This document shows positions 56,005 through 64,000 of a stretch of DNA of 64,000 nt, in pieces. The DNA comes from QWOP01 sp003669605 (lineage in GTDB: Bacteria > Planctomycetota > Planctomycetia > Pirellulales > UBA1268), in NCBI GenBank assembly GCA_947481985.1, contig CANKIK010000007.1, positions 1 through 64,000 of the forward strand, in the 5' to 3' direction. The translations under genes and the position numbers were made by a program. Position 1 is the first letter of the stretch; every line of letters starts with the position of its first letter. Under the pieces are notes generated by a model. It saw nothing but the letters and a program-made list of their open reading frames with translations. It was not told where the DNA came from and searched no databases.

Positions 56005-57417
56005 ATGGTCCACTCCCTTTCTCGAGCCGCCGCGATCCTCTGCCTCTGGCTTCCGCTCGCCGCCGCCGGGGCGCGGGCCGCTGACGACCCGCCGCCAGCC
56101 GCCGATCTGGCCAGCCGCAGCGGCGAGGACTGGGGAACATTCCTCGGTCCTGAGGGGACGGGAAGGAGCAGCCTCACGGGGATGGCGGTGCCGTGGCCAA
56201 AAGAGGGACCGCGAGTCGTGTGGCATGCCGCGATCGGGGAGGGCTACTGCGGCCCGGCCGTGGCACTGGGGCGGGCGCTGCTCTTCGACCGCGTTGGTGA
56301 CTCAATCCGACTCCGTGCGCTGGAGGCGGAGACGGGCCGGCCGCTGTGGGAACAGAGCCGGCCGGTGACATACCGCGATTCCTTCGGGTATGACGGCGGC
56401 CCCCGCTGTCAGCCGGTGGTGGCCGGCGGGCGCGTGCTGCTGTTTGGTCCCGATGGGCTCCTCGAATGCCGCGCCTTGGCCGACGGGCGGCTGCTCTGGG
56501 AGGTGGACACCGCGGCCACCTTCCACGTCGTGCAGAACTTCTTCGGAGTTGGCGCCGCACCGCTGGTGGTCGAGGCCGGAGGGAAGAGTCTGGTGATCGT
56601 GCAGGTCGGGGGGAGCCCCGCAGGAATCCTCCCGCCCGCCCCAGAGCGGCTCGATGCGGTCAAGGGGCTGGACAGTGGACTGGTGGCCTTTGATCTGGCC
56701 GATGGCAAGGAGGTCTGGCGAGCATCGGACCAACTCGCCAGTTACAGCACGCCGGTGCTTGCCAAGCTCGGCGGAAAGGAGAGGATTCTGGCCTGGATGC
56801 GGAACACGCTGGTGGTCGTGGAACCGACCAGCGGCACGCTCCTGGACAGCTTCCGCTGGCGGGCCGATGAACTTTTCAGCGTCAACGCGGCAAGCCCCGT
56901 GGTGGCTGGCGAAAAGGTACTCCTCTCCGAGACATACGGCCCTGGGAGCGTCCTGTTGGCGGCCGAGAGTGGGGGGGAAGAGGGAGCCCTGCGGCTCCAG
57001 GAAGTCCGCCGTGATCGGGCCGGATCCCGCCCCCGGCAAGCGCTCAAGGCCCACTGGGCGACTCCAGTCCAATGCGACGGGTATGTCTACGGATCAAGCG
57101 GCCGCAATGCAGGGGACGCGTTGTTGGTGTGCGTCAACTTCAACAGCGGGGCCGTCGGTTGGAGTGCGCCTGGGCTGGGGCGGTCGAGTATCACCCTCGT
57201 CGACGGCCACCTGCTGGTGCTGGGCGAATACGGCGACTTGGTACTGGTCCAGGCGACTCCGCAGCAGTACAGCGAAATCTCTCGCGCCCGTCCTCTCGAT
57301 GCCACCAGCGGCAAGGAGTTGCTCGCACCTCCCTGCTGGGCAGCACCGGTGGTGGCCCGTGGTCTGCTCTATGTCCGTGGCGCCGGCAGGGTCGCCTGCC
57401 TGGAACTCACTCCATAG
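56005..57417 (+). CDS. Exported PQQ-type beta-propeller protein
   Basis: 470 residues: signal peptide (AAILCLWLPLAAAGARA), then PQQ-like repeats (RALEAETGRPLWEQSRPV; LECRALADGRLLWEVD; VAFDLADGKEVWRAS). Such propellers can bind pyrroloquinoline quinone or act as scaffolds as in BamB; no calcium/PQQ ligand set can be confirmed. ATG with AGGA upstream. Divergent from arfB. Confidence 0.85.
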   Translation: MVHSLSRAAAILCLWLPLAAAGARAADDPPPAADLASRSGEDWGTFLGPEGTGRSSLTGMAVPWPKEGPRVVWHAAIGEGYCGPAVALGRALLFDRVGDSIRLRALEAETGRPLWEQSRPVTYRDSFGYDGGPRCQPVVAGGRVLLFGPDGLLECRALADGRLLWEVDTAATFHVVQNFFGVGAAPLVVEAGGKSLVIVQVGGSPAGILPPAPERLDAVKGLDSGLVAFDLADGKEVWRASDQLASYSTPVLAKLGGKERILAWMRNTLVVVEPTSGTLLDSFRWRADELFSVNAASPVVAGEKVLLSETYGPGSVLLAAESGGEEGALRLQEVRRDRAGSRPRQALKAHWATPVQCDGYVYGSSGRNAGDALLVCVNFNSGAVGWSAPGLGRSSITLVDGHLLVLGEYGDLVLVQATPQQYSEISRARPLDATSGKELLAPPCWAAPVVARGLLYVRGAGRVACLELTP

Positions 57418-57664
57418 CCCTCGCCGCCCGTGGAAAAAGTCTCCTCTCGAGCAGGCCACGCCGGGGAGTGAAATCTGCTTGGGCTCCGCATGCTGTCACG
57501 CTCCGCGGATCCCGTTTTTCGGCGCGGAGAGCGCTACTCTCGGCCGCCAGCATGTTCTCTTGCCACCGCTGGCGGTGCCGCCGCATACTTCGCCCCAGCC
57601 TGAAGGAAATCGCTCCGCCGCGGCACTCCGCGGGCTCCGTTGTTAGGAGACCGACTGGATCACC

Positions 57665-58573
57665 ATGTTGCACGCATCCATCAGCGAACTGACAACGCTC
57701 CGCTGGGATCTCGCCACGGAGATCGAGCATCTCTCGAGACACTCGTTCAACGCGGTGTCCCTCTGGAGGACAAAGCTCTCCGACGTGGGAGCCGACGTGG
57801 GCCGGCGGCTCCTTCAAAACGCTGGCATCCGCGTCTCCAGCCTGCAATGGGCCGGCGGCTTCACCGGCAGCGACGGACGCTCCCACATTGAGAGCATCGA
57901 CGATGCCTTGGAGGCAATCGAGACCGCCGCCGCCGTCGGGACCAGAGTGCTCCTCGTTCACACCGGCTGCCGCGGGGGCCACACGCTGCGGCATGCCAAC
58001 AGACTGCTGCAGGGGGCGTTCAACGTGCTCGCGCCCGCGGCGTATGAGCGCGGAGTGACACTGGCCGTCAAGCCCTTCCATCACGGTGCGGCGGTGGGAT
58101 GTGGCTTCCTCACCCGACTTCCCACCGCGATTGAATGGGTGGAGCGTTTTGAGCATCCGGCAGTGCGGCTGGTGCTCGATCTTTGGCAGTTCGGTCACGA
58201 CCCCGGCCTGCTGCAATCGCTCTTCCCCCAACTGGTTCCCCTGTTGGCGCTGGTGCAGGTGGCCGACTCCCATGGAGCTCCTACCACCGACAGGGAACGG
58301 CTTCCCCCCGGACTGGGACAATTGCCGCTGGAAAACCTGGTCGCCGAACTGATCGAGTTTGGCTACAGAGGGGACATTGAATTCAAATTGGTCGGGGAGA
58401 CCGTCGAGGCAATGGGCTACGACCAAGTGCTCCGGCAGGCCCGCCTCACCGCCGACCGATGGGCGCGGGCAGTGCGTCTGCCGGCGACGCGACAGGGGGA
58501 TCGGACTGCGGACGGACACCGGGCGATCGTGGGGATGCACGACCTCCCGGCTGCGATCCGCGGCGTCGGCTGA
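57665..58573 (+). CDS. Sugar phosphate isomerase/epimerase (AP-endonuclease-2-like TIM barrel)
   Basis: 302 residues of xylose-isomerase-like TIM barrel: ISELTTLRWDLATEIE, NAVSLWRTK, LLVHTGCRGG, LAVKPFHHG, LVLDLWQFGHD, VADSHG. Such proteins epimerise or isomerise sugars at a divalent metal. Substrate unknown. It is followed by the convergent TraB-like gene. Confidence 0.8.
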   Translation: MLHASISELTTLRWDLATEIEHLSRHSFNAVSLWRTKLSDVGADVGRRLLQNAGIRVSSLQWAGGFTGSDGRSHIESIDDALEAIETAAAVGTRVLLVHTGCRGGHTLRHANRLLQGAFNVLAPAAYERGVTLAVKPFHHGAAVGCGFLTRLPTAIEWVERFEHPAVRLVLDLWQFGHDPGLLQSLFPQLVPLLALVQVADSHGAPTTDRERLPPGLGQLPLENLVAELIEFGYRGDIEFKLVGETVEAMGYDQVLRQARLTADRWARAVRLPATRQGDRTADGHRAIVGMHDLPAAIRGVG

Positions 58574-58594
58574 GTCTGGGGCCGCCGCATCCGC

Positions 58595-59767
58595 TCAGCG
58601 TTCACCGGGGATGCGGAGATCCCATGCTTCCAGCCATTCCACTTCCACCGGCTCCATGCTGAAATCGTTCCGCAGACGGTGGTCGAAGTCGTCCATGTGG
58701 GCCGCTCCGTAGAAGATTGCCATTCGCTCTTGGCCGGCGGCGATCTGCTCGGAAAGGACCTCGATGGCCGCTCCATTGCGGTCGGTGATCAGGGTCGATC
58801 CGTCCTCCCCTCCGAAGGCCGCGGTCAGCACCTCCATGTCGGTAAACTGCTCGGCCATGATCCGGCGAAGTTTCACCTCGCGATCCTTGCCGAAGAACAG
58901 CCCCCACAAGTCACCGAAGCCCACTTCGGGCCCCGTCTGCTTGCCCCGTTGGGAGCGTTCCACCGACTCGCTCATCAGCCGGGTGAACATCGTCCACCAC
59001 GATTCCCCCCGTCTGGCCATCGCCGCGTCGAATTCCTTTGGCGACATGTCGGCGTGGACGAAATTCTCCGCCGAGTAGTCGATCTGGTCGAGTTGGAATT
59101 CGAGCCCCAGCATCTTGGTCATACCGCTCTGCGCAGTACCGATAGCGCCCCCCGACTTGCGGCCCGGCTTGGGGACGCGGGCGTTGTCGGGGGCCACCAG
59201 TTCATAGAGGACCGCGTCGTAATCCTCAAACAGCCGGTCGAGGGTGTCGTAATAGGCCCTGCTACCGAGATGCACCGCCCCCACCAGATCGACCTCGAGG
59301 GGCCTGGAACGACCGGCCGCCCGGGCTGATTCGGCAGTTTCCCGGTAGTGAACGATCGAGGTATCAAGCGACTGCGGCCGGCGACGGGCATCGCGCGAGA
59401 CGCGGAGAAACGCCACCGCATCCACCACAGGGGGAGCGGCCTCTTCGGCCTCCGCAGGAAGCGTTCCCTGCCGGGCCGCTCGAGGCCGCGACTCATCGGC
59501 CGCCAGCGGGCTCGATGCCAGGAACAGTGTTGCCAGTGTTGCCCCAACAAGGAGCACTCCCGCCCGCAGGGGCCACCGGCGGACATCCCATCCCCCCTGG
59601 ATTTCCAAGTCCCCGCTTCCAGCACCGAAGCCATCACACTCGCAGCCACCAATGCCGGTTGTGGTGGTGCCAAGATGGGGGGCACCGCAGGCAGCGGAAG
59701 GGGCGACGGAAGCCGACCGGCAGGATCGTGGGGCCACGGTCCGGAGGTGTGAGCGGGCAGTTGGCAT
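58595..59767 (-). CDS. TraB/PrgY-like exported protein
   Basis: 390 residues. A hydrophobic segment (about 68-88, AGVLLVGATLATLFLAS) suggests export or anchoring, after an Arg/Ser-rich N-terminus. The domain begins VDLVGAVHLGSRAYYDTLDRL and YDAVLYEL, the conserved GAVH and E signature of TraB/TIKI-type proteins; the C-terminus has AIFYGAAHMDDF. TIKI members are metalloproteases; function here unknown. ATG at 59767 is a guess. Confidence 0.7.
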   Translation of the reverse strand: MPTARSHLRTVAPRSCRSASVAPSAACGAPHLGTTTTGIGGCECDGFGAGSGDLEIQGGWDVRRWPLRAGVLLVGATLATLFLASSPLAADESRPRAARQGTLPAEAEEAAPPVVDAVAFLRVSRDARRRPQSLDTSIVHYRETAESARAAGRSRPLEVDLVGAVHLGSRAYYDTLDRLFEDYDAVLYELVAPDNARVPKPGRKSGGAIGTAQSGMTKMLGLEFQLDQIDYSAENFVHADMSPKEFDAAMARRGESWWTMFTRLMSESVERSQRGKQTGPEVGFGDLWGLFFGKDREVKLRRIMAEQFTDMEVLTAAFGGEDGSTLITDRNGAAIEVLSEQIAAGQERMAIFYGAAHMDDFDHRLRNDFSMEPVEVEWLEAWDLRIPGER

Positions 59768-60019
59768 CGGTGTTTTTCCCGTGATTCCCTGAAAAATGAG
59801 CCCGTTCCCCGACGGGCCAAGAGCCTCGCTCCGGTGGGCTCTTGCAGGATACCCGAGGTTGCCGAGCCTGCCACCATCCGAAACGGCAATACCGGTGCGG
59901 GCCCCCGAGCCGTCAGGGTTTTCCAAGATTCGTTAATTCGGACCACCGGCAGGACCGATACCAAATGAGCAATCCGCAACAGCGGAACAAACGGCTCCTG
60001 CTCCCCAGGACACATAGCG

Positions 60020-61897
60020 ATGGCTACCCCCCCCCGTGTCAAGCGTGTTTCGGGACTCGTCTCCAGACTGGCGACGATCCTCGCTCTGGCGGCACCGATC
60101 GCCCCGGCCCATGCCGGTGACTGGATGCCCCTCCTGCCGGATCAGGATTTCTACGACTTCCAACTCTTCGCTCCTCCCGATCTCCAGGAATACGAGATCT
60201 ACCCCGAGCCGAGCGAGGGGATCTTCTTCTCCTACGACCGGCTGGCCTACGGCATCACCGTGCCGCGGGTGACTGGGGTGGGCACGACGCAGACCGGCCA
60301 CTACATCATTCCGGTGCAGCCGATCTCGCCTGAGACCCTCGTGCAGCTCAACAACGGCAACATCCAGGCCGGGGCGGCGACCGGGGCCTCCAACGGGAGC
60401 GTGATCGGAGGTATCTACACCTTCGGGTCCGATCCGATGCAGCTCGACCTCAACACCAGCTGGATGCGAACCAAAATCTCGTGGGGCAACCGCTACGAAG
60501 GCGGCTGGATCTATGACAACCGCGGCGTGCTGCTGACCTACGCCGACCTGGGAAGCCAGTCGCAGAGTTATCAGACCAACAGCGAATTTGCCGCATCCTC
60601 CCCCACGCAGACATTCACGCAGCAGTCGGCCTCGGGAACCGGAACGACCGGCGGCATCGGCAACGCGCTGATCACCACCACGATCACCTCCACCAGCCCC
60701 CCGCCCGATCATCTCATCTCTCAGAAGCTGATTCAGACCAACAACACCGAGATCCAAAGCGGCGGTGCGGCAATGATGATCCGCCGCGAGTTGGGCCGCC
60801 GGGGAAGCGGGACCACCGCCTCATTCACCTTCGGGCCGCGCTACGTGCAGGTCGCCGACCGCTACCACCTCGGCTATGAGAGCAATCAGTACGCCTTCAA
60901 CCAATCCTCCACGGGTGGCAGCGGTGGCAACACCAGCGGCGGCACCCAAGGCGGTGGCACCCAAGGCGGCGGCACCCAAGGTGGCGGTGGCACCCAAGGC
61001 GGCGGTGGCAACACCGGCGGCAGCCAGGGCGGCGGCAACACCGGCGGCAACCAGGGCGGCGGCCAGGGCGGCAACCAGGGCGGCGGCCAGAATGGAGCCT
61101 TTGGCAACACCGGGAACAACAACACCAGCATCATCTATGACTCTGGCCCAGCCGGGAACGTCTTGGGAATCACCGGTGTCGATACGCTGACCGGCCAGGG
61201 CTACGGCACCGCTCTCCAGACCGGCCAGTGGCAGACCAACACCTACAACAACATGGTGGGCCCCGAGTTCGGCATGCTGTTTGAGAAGGACTGGGGCCGG
61301 TGGAGCTTCACCAGCCAGTTCAAGTTCACGGCGGCCTTCAACTGGCAGAACAACCTCTACCAGGGCTCAAACTTCCCCTCGTCGATGGGGGCCGACTACC
61401 TCCGGGCCACGTTCACGCCTTCCACGACTTACACCTCCAGCGGCACAACGGGTGGTGCCGACGGAGGTGTCCAAAACCTCTCCGGACCGCCGCTGTTCCT
61501 GCAGATCTATGGTGTCGGCCAGAGCAACGCGACCAACGCCGCCAGCCACCAGTTTGTCTTCTCGCCGATCGGCGAATGGCGGTTCGGCGGGCAGTTCAAG
61601 GTCAGCCAGGCAATCAACCTCCGGGCTGGCTACACCGGCATGTGGCTGGGGAGCATCGCTCGGGCCTCGACCAACACCGGGTACACCAGCACGCAGAAGC
61701 CAACGCAGTACGCCGAACCGCGTGATCCGACGGCGCCCGCCAGCCTTACCAACCCCTGGATGGTGAAGACGACCACTCCGACCGGTGCCAACGGCACCCA
61801 GCAGAGCCCAACCTACAACCGGGTCGGACCGGTGGTCGGCGGCCAGGAGTATGTGTTCACCAACGGCGTCGACTTCGGTATCGAGGTCAAGTACTGA
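60020..61897 (+). CDS. BBP7-like outer-membrane protein with Gly-rich insert
   Basis: 625 residues: signal peptide (ATILALAAPIAPAHA), a planctomycete-type BBP7/outer-membrane beta-barrel pattern with alternating polar/aromatic strands (EGGWIYDNRGVLL; FTFGPRYVQVADRYHLG; EWRFGGQFKVSQ), and a C-terminal Tyr typical of BAM substrates. Residues about 297-358 are Gly-rich (GGTQGGGTQGG and variants), from imperfect GGN-type DNA repeats near 60908-61093, likely length-variable. ATG has GGACAC upstream. Confidence 0.75.
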   Translation: MATPPRVKRVSGLVSRLATILALAAPIAPAHAGDWMPLLPDQDFYDFQLFAPPDLQEYEIYPEPSEGIFFSYDRLAYGITVPRVTGVGTTQTGHYIIPVQPISPETLVQLNNGNIQAGAATGASNGSVIGGIYTFGSDPMQLDLNTSWMRTKISWGNRYEGGWIYDNRGVLLTYADLGSQSQSYQTNSEFAASSPTQTFTQQSASGTGTTGGIGNALITTTITSTSPPPDHLISQKLIQTNNTEIQSGGAAMMIRRELGRRGSGTTASFTFGPRYVQVADRYHLGYESNQYAFNQSSTGGSGGNTSGGTQGGGTQGGGTQGGGGTQGGGGNTGGSQGGGNTGGNQGGGQGGNQGGGQNGAFGNTGNNNTSIIYDSGPAGNVLGITGVDTLTGQGYGTALQTGQWQTNTYNNMVGPEFGMLFEKDWGRWSFTSQFKFTAAFNWQNNLYQGSNFPSSMGADYLRATFTPSTTYTSSGTTGGADGGVQNLSGPPLFLQIYGVGQSNATNAASHQFVFSPIGEWRFGGQFKVSQAINLRAGYTGMWLGSIARASTNTGYTSTQKPTQYAEPRDPTAPASLTNPWMVKTTTPTGANGTQQSPTYNRVGPVVGGQEYVFTNGVDFGIEVKY

Positions 61898-61936
61898 TCG
61901 CGACCTCCGTCGACGACCCACAATTCAGATGCTGTG

Positions 61937-61981
61937 AGCGGGGTCGGAGCAAACGTGCTTCCGACCCCGCTTTCATTTTTT
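61937..61981 (+). terminator. Rho-independent terminator
   Basis: A 12-bp stem (61937-61948 with 61960-61971, AGCGGGGTCGGA against its complement), then a T-rich run TTTCATTTTTT. It closes the BBP7-like gene. The strongest terminator in the window. Confidence 0.9.
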
Positions 61982-62056
61982 GCGTGGCCGTCGGTGCGGC
62001 CGGGACGGGCTGCAGGGCCGGTGAGGCCGGCGGCGGCGGCAGAGACTCGCGGTCGC

Positions 62057-62542
62057 TCAGGATCGATCGAGCCCAACGCCGATCCATCCCGCCGTGGCGC
62101 CCCGCGACTGCGAGAGCTTTTCCAGCCGGGCGGCCAGTGGCTGCCAGAGCCGCTCCCGTTCGGCGGTCGGAATTCCCCCCGGCAACTCGGCCGGCGCCCC
62201 AGCGGCATCGACTTGGACGAATCCCATCAGGCCATCCATCCAGGGCAGGTCGTGGCCTTCCAGCGGCATCCCCACGACACCCACCACGAGGTAGCACTGC
62301 CGGACCTGGAGGATCGCACCACGGAGCTCAACCAGCGCTCCCACAGGAACGCTCCGCCGGCACTCGAGCGTCACCACGCGGCGGAGCATGAGGTTGGCCG
62401 CCGTCCCCACGCCCCGGGAGCCGGAAGCATAGGCGGTCTCGAGCGCATAGCGCAGCAAACTGCCGGCGTAGAGCGTGCCGTGGTGATTGGCATCGGCGGG
62501 CAAGACCAGCCGGTGACTGACAGTCTCAAGAGAACCTTGCAT
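62057..62542 (-). CDS. Hot-dog thioesterase (YciA/acyl-CoA thioesterase-like)
   Basis: 161 residues with ADANHHGTLYAGSLLRYAL, the helix-strand motif of YciA-type acyl-CoA hydrolases, and a typical hot-dog continuation. It hydrolyses acyl thioesters. About 58 bases from the oxoamine synthase upstream on the same strand. Confidence 0.85.
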   Translation of the reverse strand: MQGSLETVSHRLVLPADANHHGTLYAGSLLRYALETAYASGSRGVGTAANLMLRRVVTLECRRSVPVGALVELRGAILQVRQCYLVVGVVGMPLEGHDLPWMDGLMGFVQVDAAGAPAELPGGIPTAERERLWQPLAARLEKLSQSRGATAGWIGVGLDRS

Positions 62543-62600
62543 GGCCGCTTGTTATAGCAGCCACCAGCGTGGGCAGGTGCCCCGCCGCCGCCACACCTGA

Positions 62601-64000
62601 TCACCACCCCGACACCGCCACACCACGGGGCGGATTCTGCCGGGAGAACGAGGGATCGATCTTCAGCAGTTCCTCGCGCATCACCGTGATCGTCCGCCGG
62701 ATCTGATCGGCGGTGTGGCGGGATGTGATGAAGAACCGCAGCCGGGCCGCCCGCTCCTCGACGGCCGGATAGAGGATCGGCTGGACGCTGATCCCCCGGG
62801 CGAACAGCCCTCTCGACAGTTTCAGACTGTTGATCGAGTTGCCGAGGATCACCGGGATGATCGCCGTTCCACCGGCGGAGCCAGTATCGAGACCAGCTTC
62901 GCGGGCCAACTGGAGAAACAACCGGGCATTGGCATGGAGCTTGGCCACCCGGTCTGGCTGGCGCTCAAGCATCCGCATTGCCCCCAGCGCCGCTCCCGCC
63001 GCTGCCGGGGGTAGACCGACGCTGTAGACGAAGCCCGGCACGGTGTATTTGAGCCAGCGGACGAGGGTCTTGGTGCCGGCGATGTAGCCGCCGCAACTGC
63101 CGAGGGCCTTGGAGAGCGTCCCCATCCACAGATCGACATCGGCCGGATCGACGCCAAAGTGCTCTCCCATGCCCCGGCCGCGCGGTCCCATGACGCCGAC
63201 CGAGTGCGCTTCATCGACCATCAGCAGCGACTTGTGTTTCTTGGCCAGGGCGACAAACCGGGGCAGGTCGGCGAAATCACCGTCCATGCTGTACACCCCC
63301 TCGATCACCACCAACACCCGGCGGTACTGCCCTCGGACCTGCCGCAGCAACTGCTCGGCCGCCTCGAAGTCGTTGTGCGGGAAGGGCCGCCGTCGGGCCC
63401 CGGAGAGGATCGCCCCTTGGAGGAGACTGTTGTGGGCCAAAGCGTCGTGGAGCACGAGGTCGCCCGGGCCAACCATATGACCAATGACAGTCTCGTTGGT
63501 GGCATGCCCGCCGACGAACGTCACCGCATCCTCGGTACCGATCAGCCGGGAGATTGCCTGCTCGAGTTCCCTGTGGATCACCTTCTCGCCCGACACCAAT
63601 CGGCTGGCGGAGACACTCGTGCCGTAGCGGTCGATGGCTGCCTTGGCAGCGGCATTCACCTCCGGCTCCCCCGACATCCCCAGGTAGTTGTAACTGGCCC
63701 AGCTGATCATCTCCCGGCCACCGATCTGCGTCCGGTCGTTGGTCAGCCCCTCATGGACACCGAAGTAGGGGTCCTCGAGACCGGCATCGCGCACCAGTGC
63801 GAAATTCTGCTCGAGCGCCCGCACCTCGGGAAACTCACTGATATCCCAGGCCTCGCGGGGAATCTCGCTGGTGACGCTGGCCGCTACGGCCAGATGCTGG
63901 GTGCGGCCAGCCGCGGGGAGCCCCGCGGCAGGGAGATTGTGCGTCGGCATGTGATCGAGAATCGCCTCGACCACCTCGCGGCAGGTCTCGATCTGCGGCA
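62601..64000 (-). CDS. Alpha-oxoamine synthase (BioF/KBL/SPT-type), 5' end possibly outside window
   Basis: At least 466 residues. PLP-dependent fold type I: SYNYLGMSGEPEV, GTSVSASRLVSGE, HDALAHNSLL, DEAHSVGVMG and the Schiff-base Lys in GTLSKALGS. It condenses an amino acid with an acyl thioester, as 8-amino-7-oxononanoate synthase, Gly/Ala C-acetyltransferase or serine palmitoyltransferase do. GTG at 63974 and ATG at 63950 are possible starts, but the frame stays open to the window edge (…CREVVEAIL), so a larger, multidomain protein is possible. Confidence 0.85.
   Translation of the reverse strand, partial: PQIETCREVVEAILDHMPTHNLPAAGLPAAGRTQHLAVAASVTSEIPREAWDISEFPEVRALEQNFALVRDAGLEDPYFGVHEGLTNDRTQIGGREMISWASYNYLGMSGEPEVNAAAKAAIDRYGTSVSASRLVSGEKVIHRELEQAISRLIGTEDAVTFVGGHATNETVIGHMVGPGDLVLHDALAHNSLLQGAILSGARRRPFPHNDFEAAEQLLRQVRGQYRRVLVVIEGVYSMDGDFADLPRFVALAKKHKSLLMVDEAHSVGVMGPRGRGMGEHFGVDPADVDLWMGTLSKALGSCGGYIAGTKTLVRWLKYTVPGFVYSVGLPPAAAGAALGAMRMLERQPDRVAKLHANARLFLQLAREAGLDTGSAGGTAIIPVILGNSINSLKLSRGLFARGISVQPILYPAVEERAARLRFFITSRHTADQIRRTITVMREELLKIDPSFSRQNPPRGVAVSGW

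Noticed and set aside
60886..61134. Pro/Trp-rich minus-strand frame opposite the Gly-rich repeats
   Set aside because: Simple consequence of the GGN repeats on the opposite strand.

Overview
The window is high-GC bacterial DNA that looks like a chromosomal segment of a planctomycete (Pirellulales-like, by inference). Reasons: exported proteins with planctomycete-style architectures (DUF1573, a tetraheme cytochrome with a phosphoesterase-like N-terminus, PQQ-type propeller, Tyr/Ala/Pro-rich secreted protein, BBP7-like outer-membrane protein), a GTG/TTG-rich start repertoire, long unspaced housekeeping genes on both strands, and a squalene-type/staphyloxanthin-like carotenoid cluster. There is no sign of a phage, insertion sequence, CRISPR array or rRNA operon.

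Layout. 1-5.2 kb: 17-bp tandem repeats and a DnaA-box-like 9-mer at the left edge, RNase R, a YhaM-like OB/HD nuclease, prolyl-tRNA synthetase. 5.2-8.1 kb: two exported proteins (DUF1573; tetraheme cytochrome). 8.2-15.6 kb (minus): nusA-infB-rbfA-degenerate HhH protein-yebC, a translation/transcription operon with stop/start overlaps. 15.6-22.5 kb (minus): rpmF-fabD-fabG-acpP-fabF plus a secretin-like protein and a ketosynthase homologue whose active-site Cys is Glu. 22.6-25.2 kb (minus): ruvC-ruvA-ruvB and tRNA-Arg(ACG). 25.3-28.4 kb: a 1031-residue transporter-acyltransferase fusion with a degenerate C-terminal ligase-like part. 28.5-34.7 kb (plus): secreted Tyr-rich protein, terminator, a promoter carrying two palindromes, then two CrtI-type flavoproteins, a PlsC-type acyltransferase and a GT2 glycosyltransferase, which together match the CrtN/CrtP/CrtO/CrtQ set of staphyloxanthin-type C30 pigment synthesis.

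34.7-41.1 kb: purE-purK, Sua5/TsaC, a TIGR01777-type epimerase, an MFS carrier, a small exported protein. 41.3-47.8 kb (plus): HEAT-repeat lipoprotein-like protein, SAM-methyltransferase-like protein, leuC-leuD with two translationally coupled unknown genes. 47.8-55.9 kb: bioB, a large low-complexity exported protein, M24 peptidase, PPK2 kinase, a small unknown gene ending in a 10-bp tandem repeat, a UVR-motif protein, ArfB. 56.0-64.0 kb: PQQ-type propeller protein, TIM-barrel sugar isomerase/epimerase, TraB-like protein, BBP7-like outer-membrane protein with a Gly-rich insert and a strong terminator, hot-dog thioesterase, and an alpha-oxoamine synthase (BioF/KBL/SPT family) that stays open to the right edge.

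Most of the window is core metabolism. The parts most worth attention are the carotenoid cluster with its tandem palindromic promoter, the Cys-to-Glu ketosynthase next to the fatty-acid genes, the degenerate endonuclease-III-like protein embedded between rbfA and yebC, and the alpha-oxoamine synthase that may be the end of a larger polypeptide.
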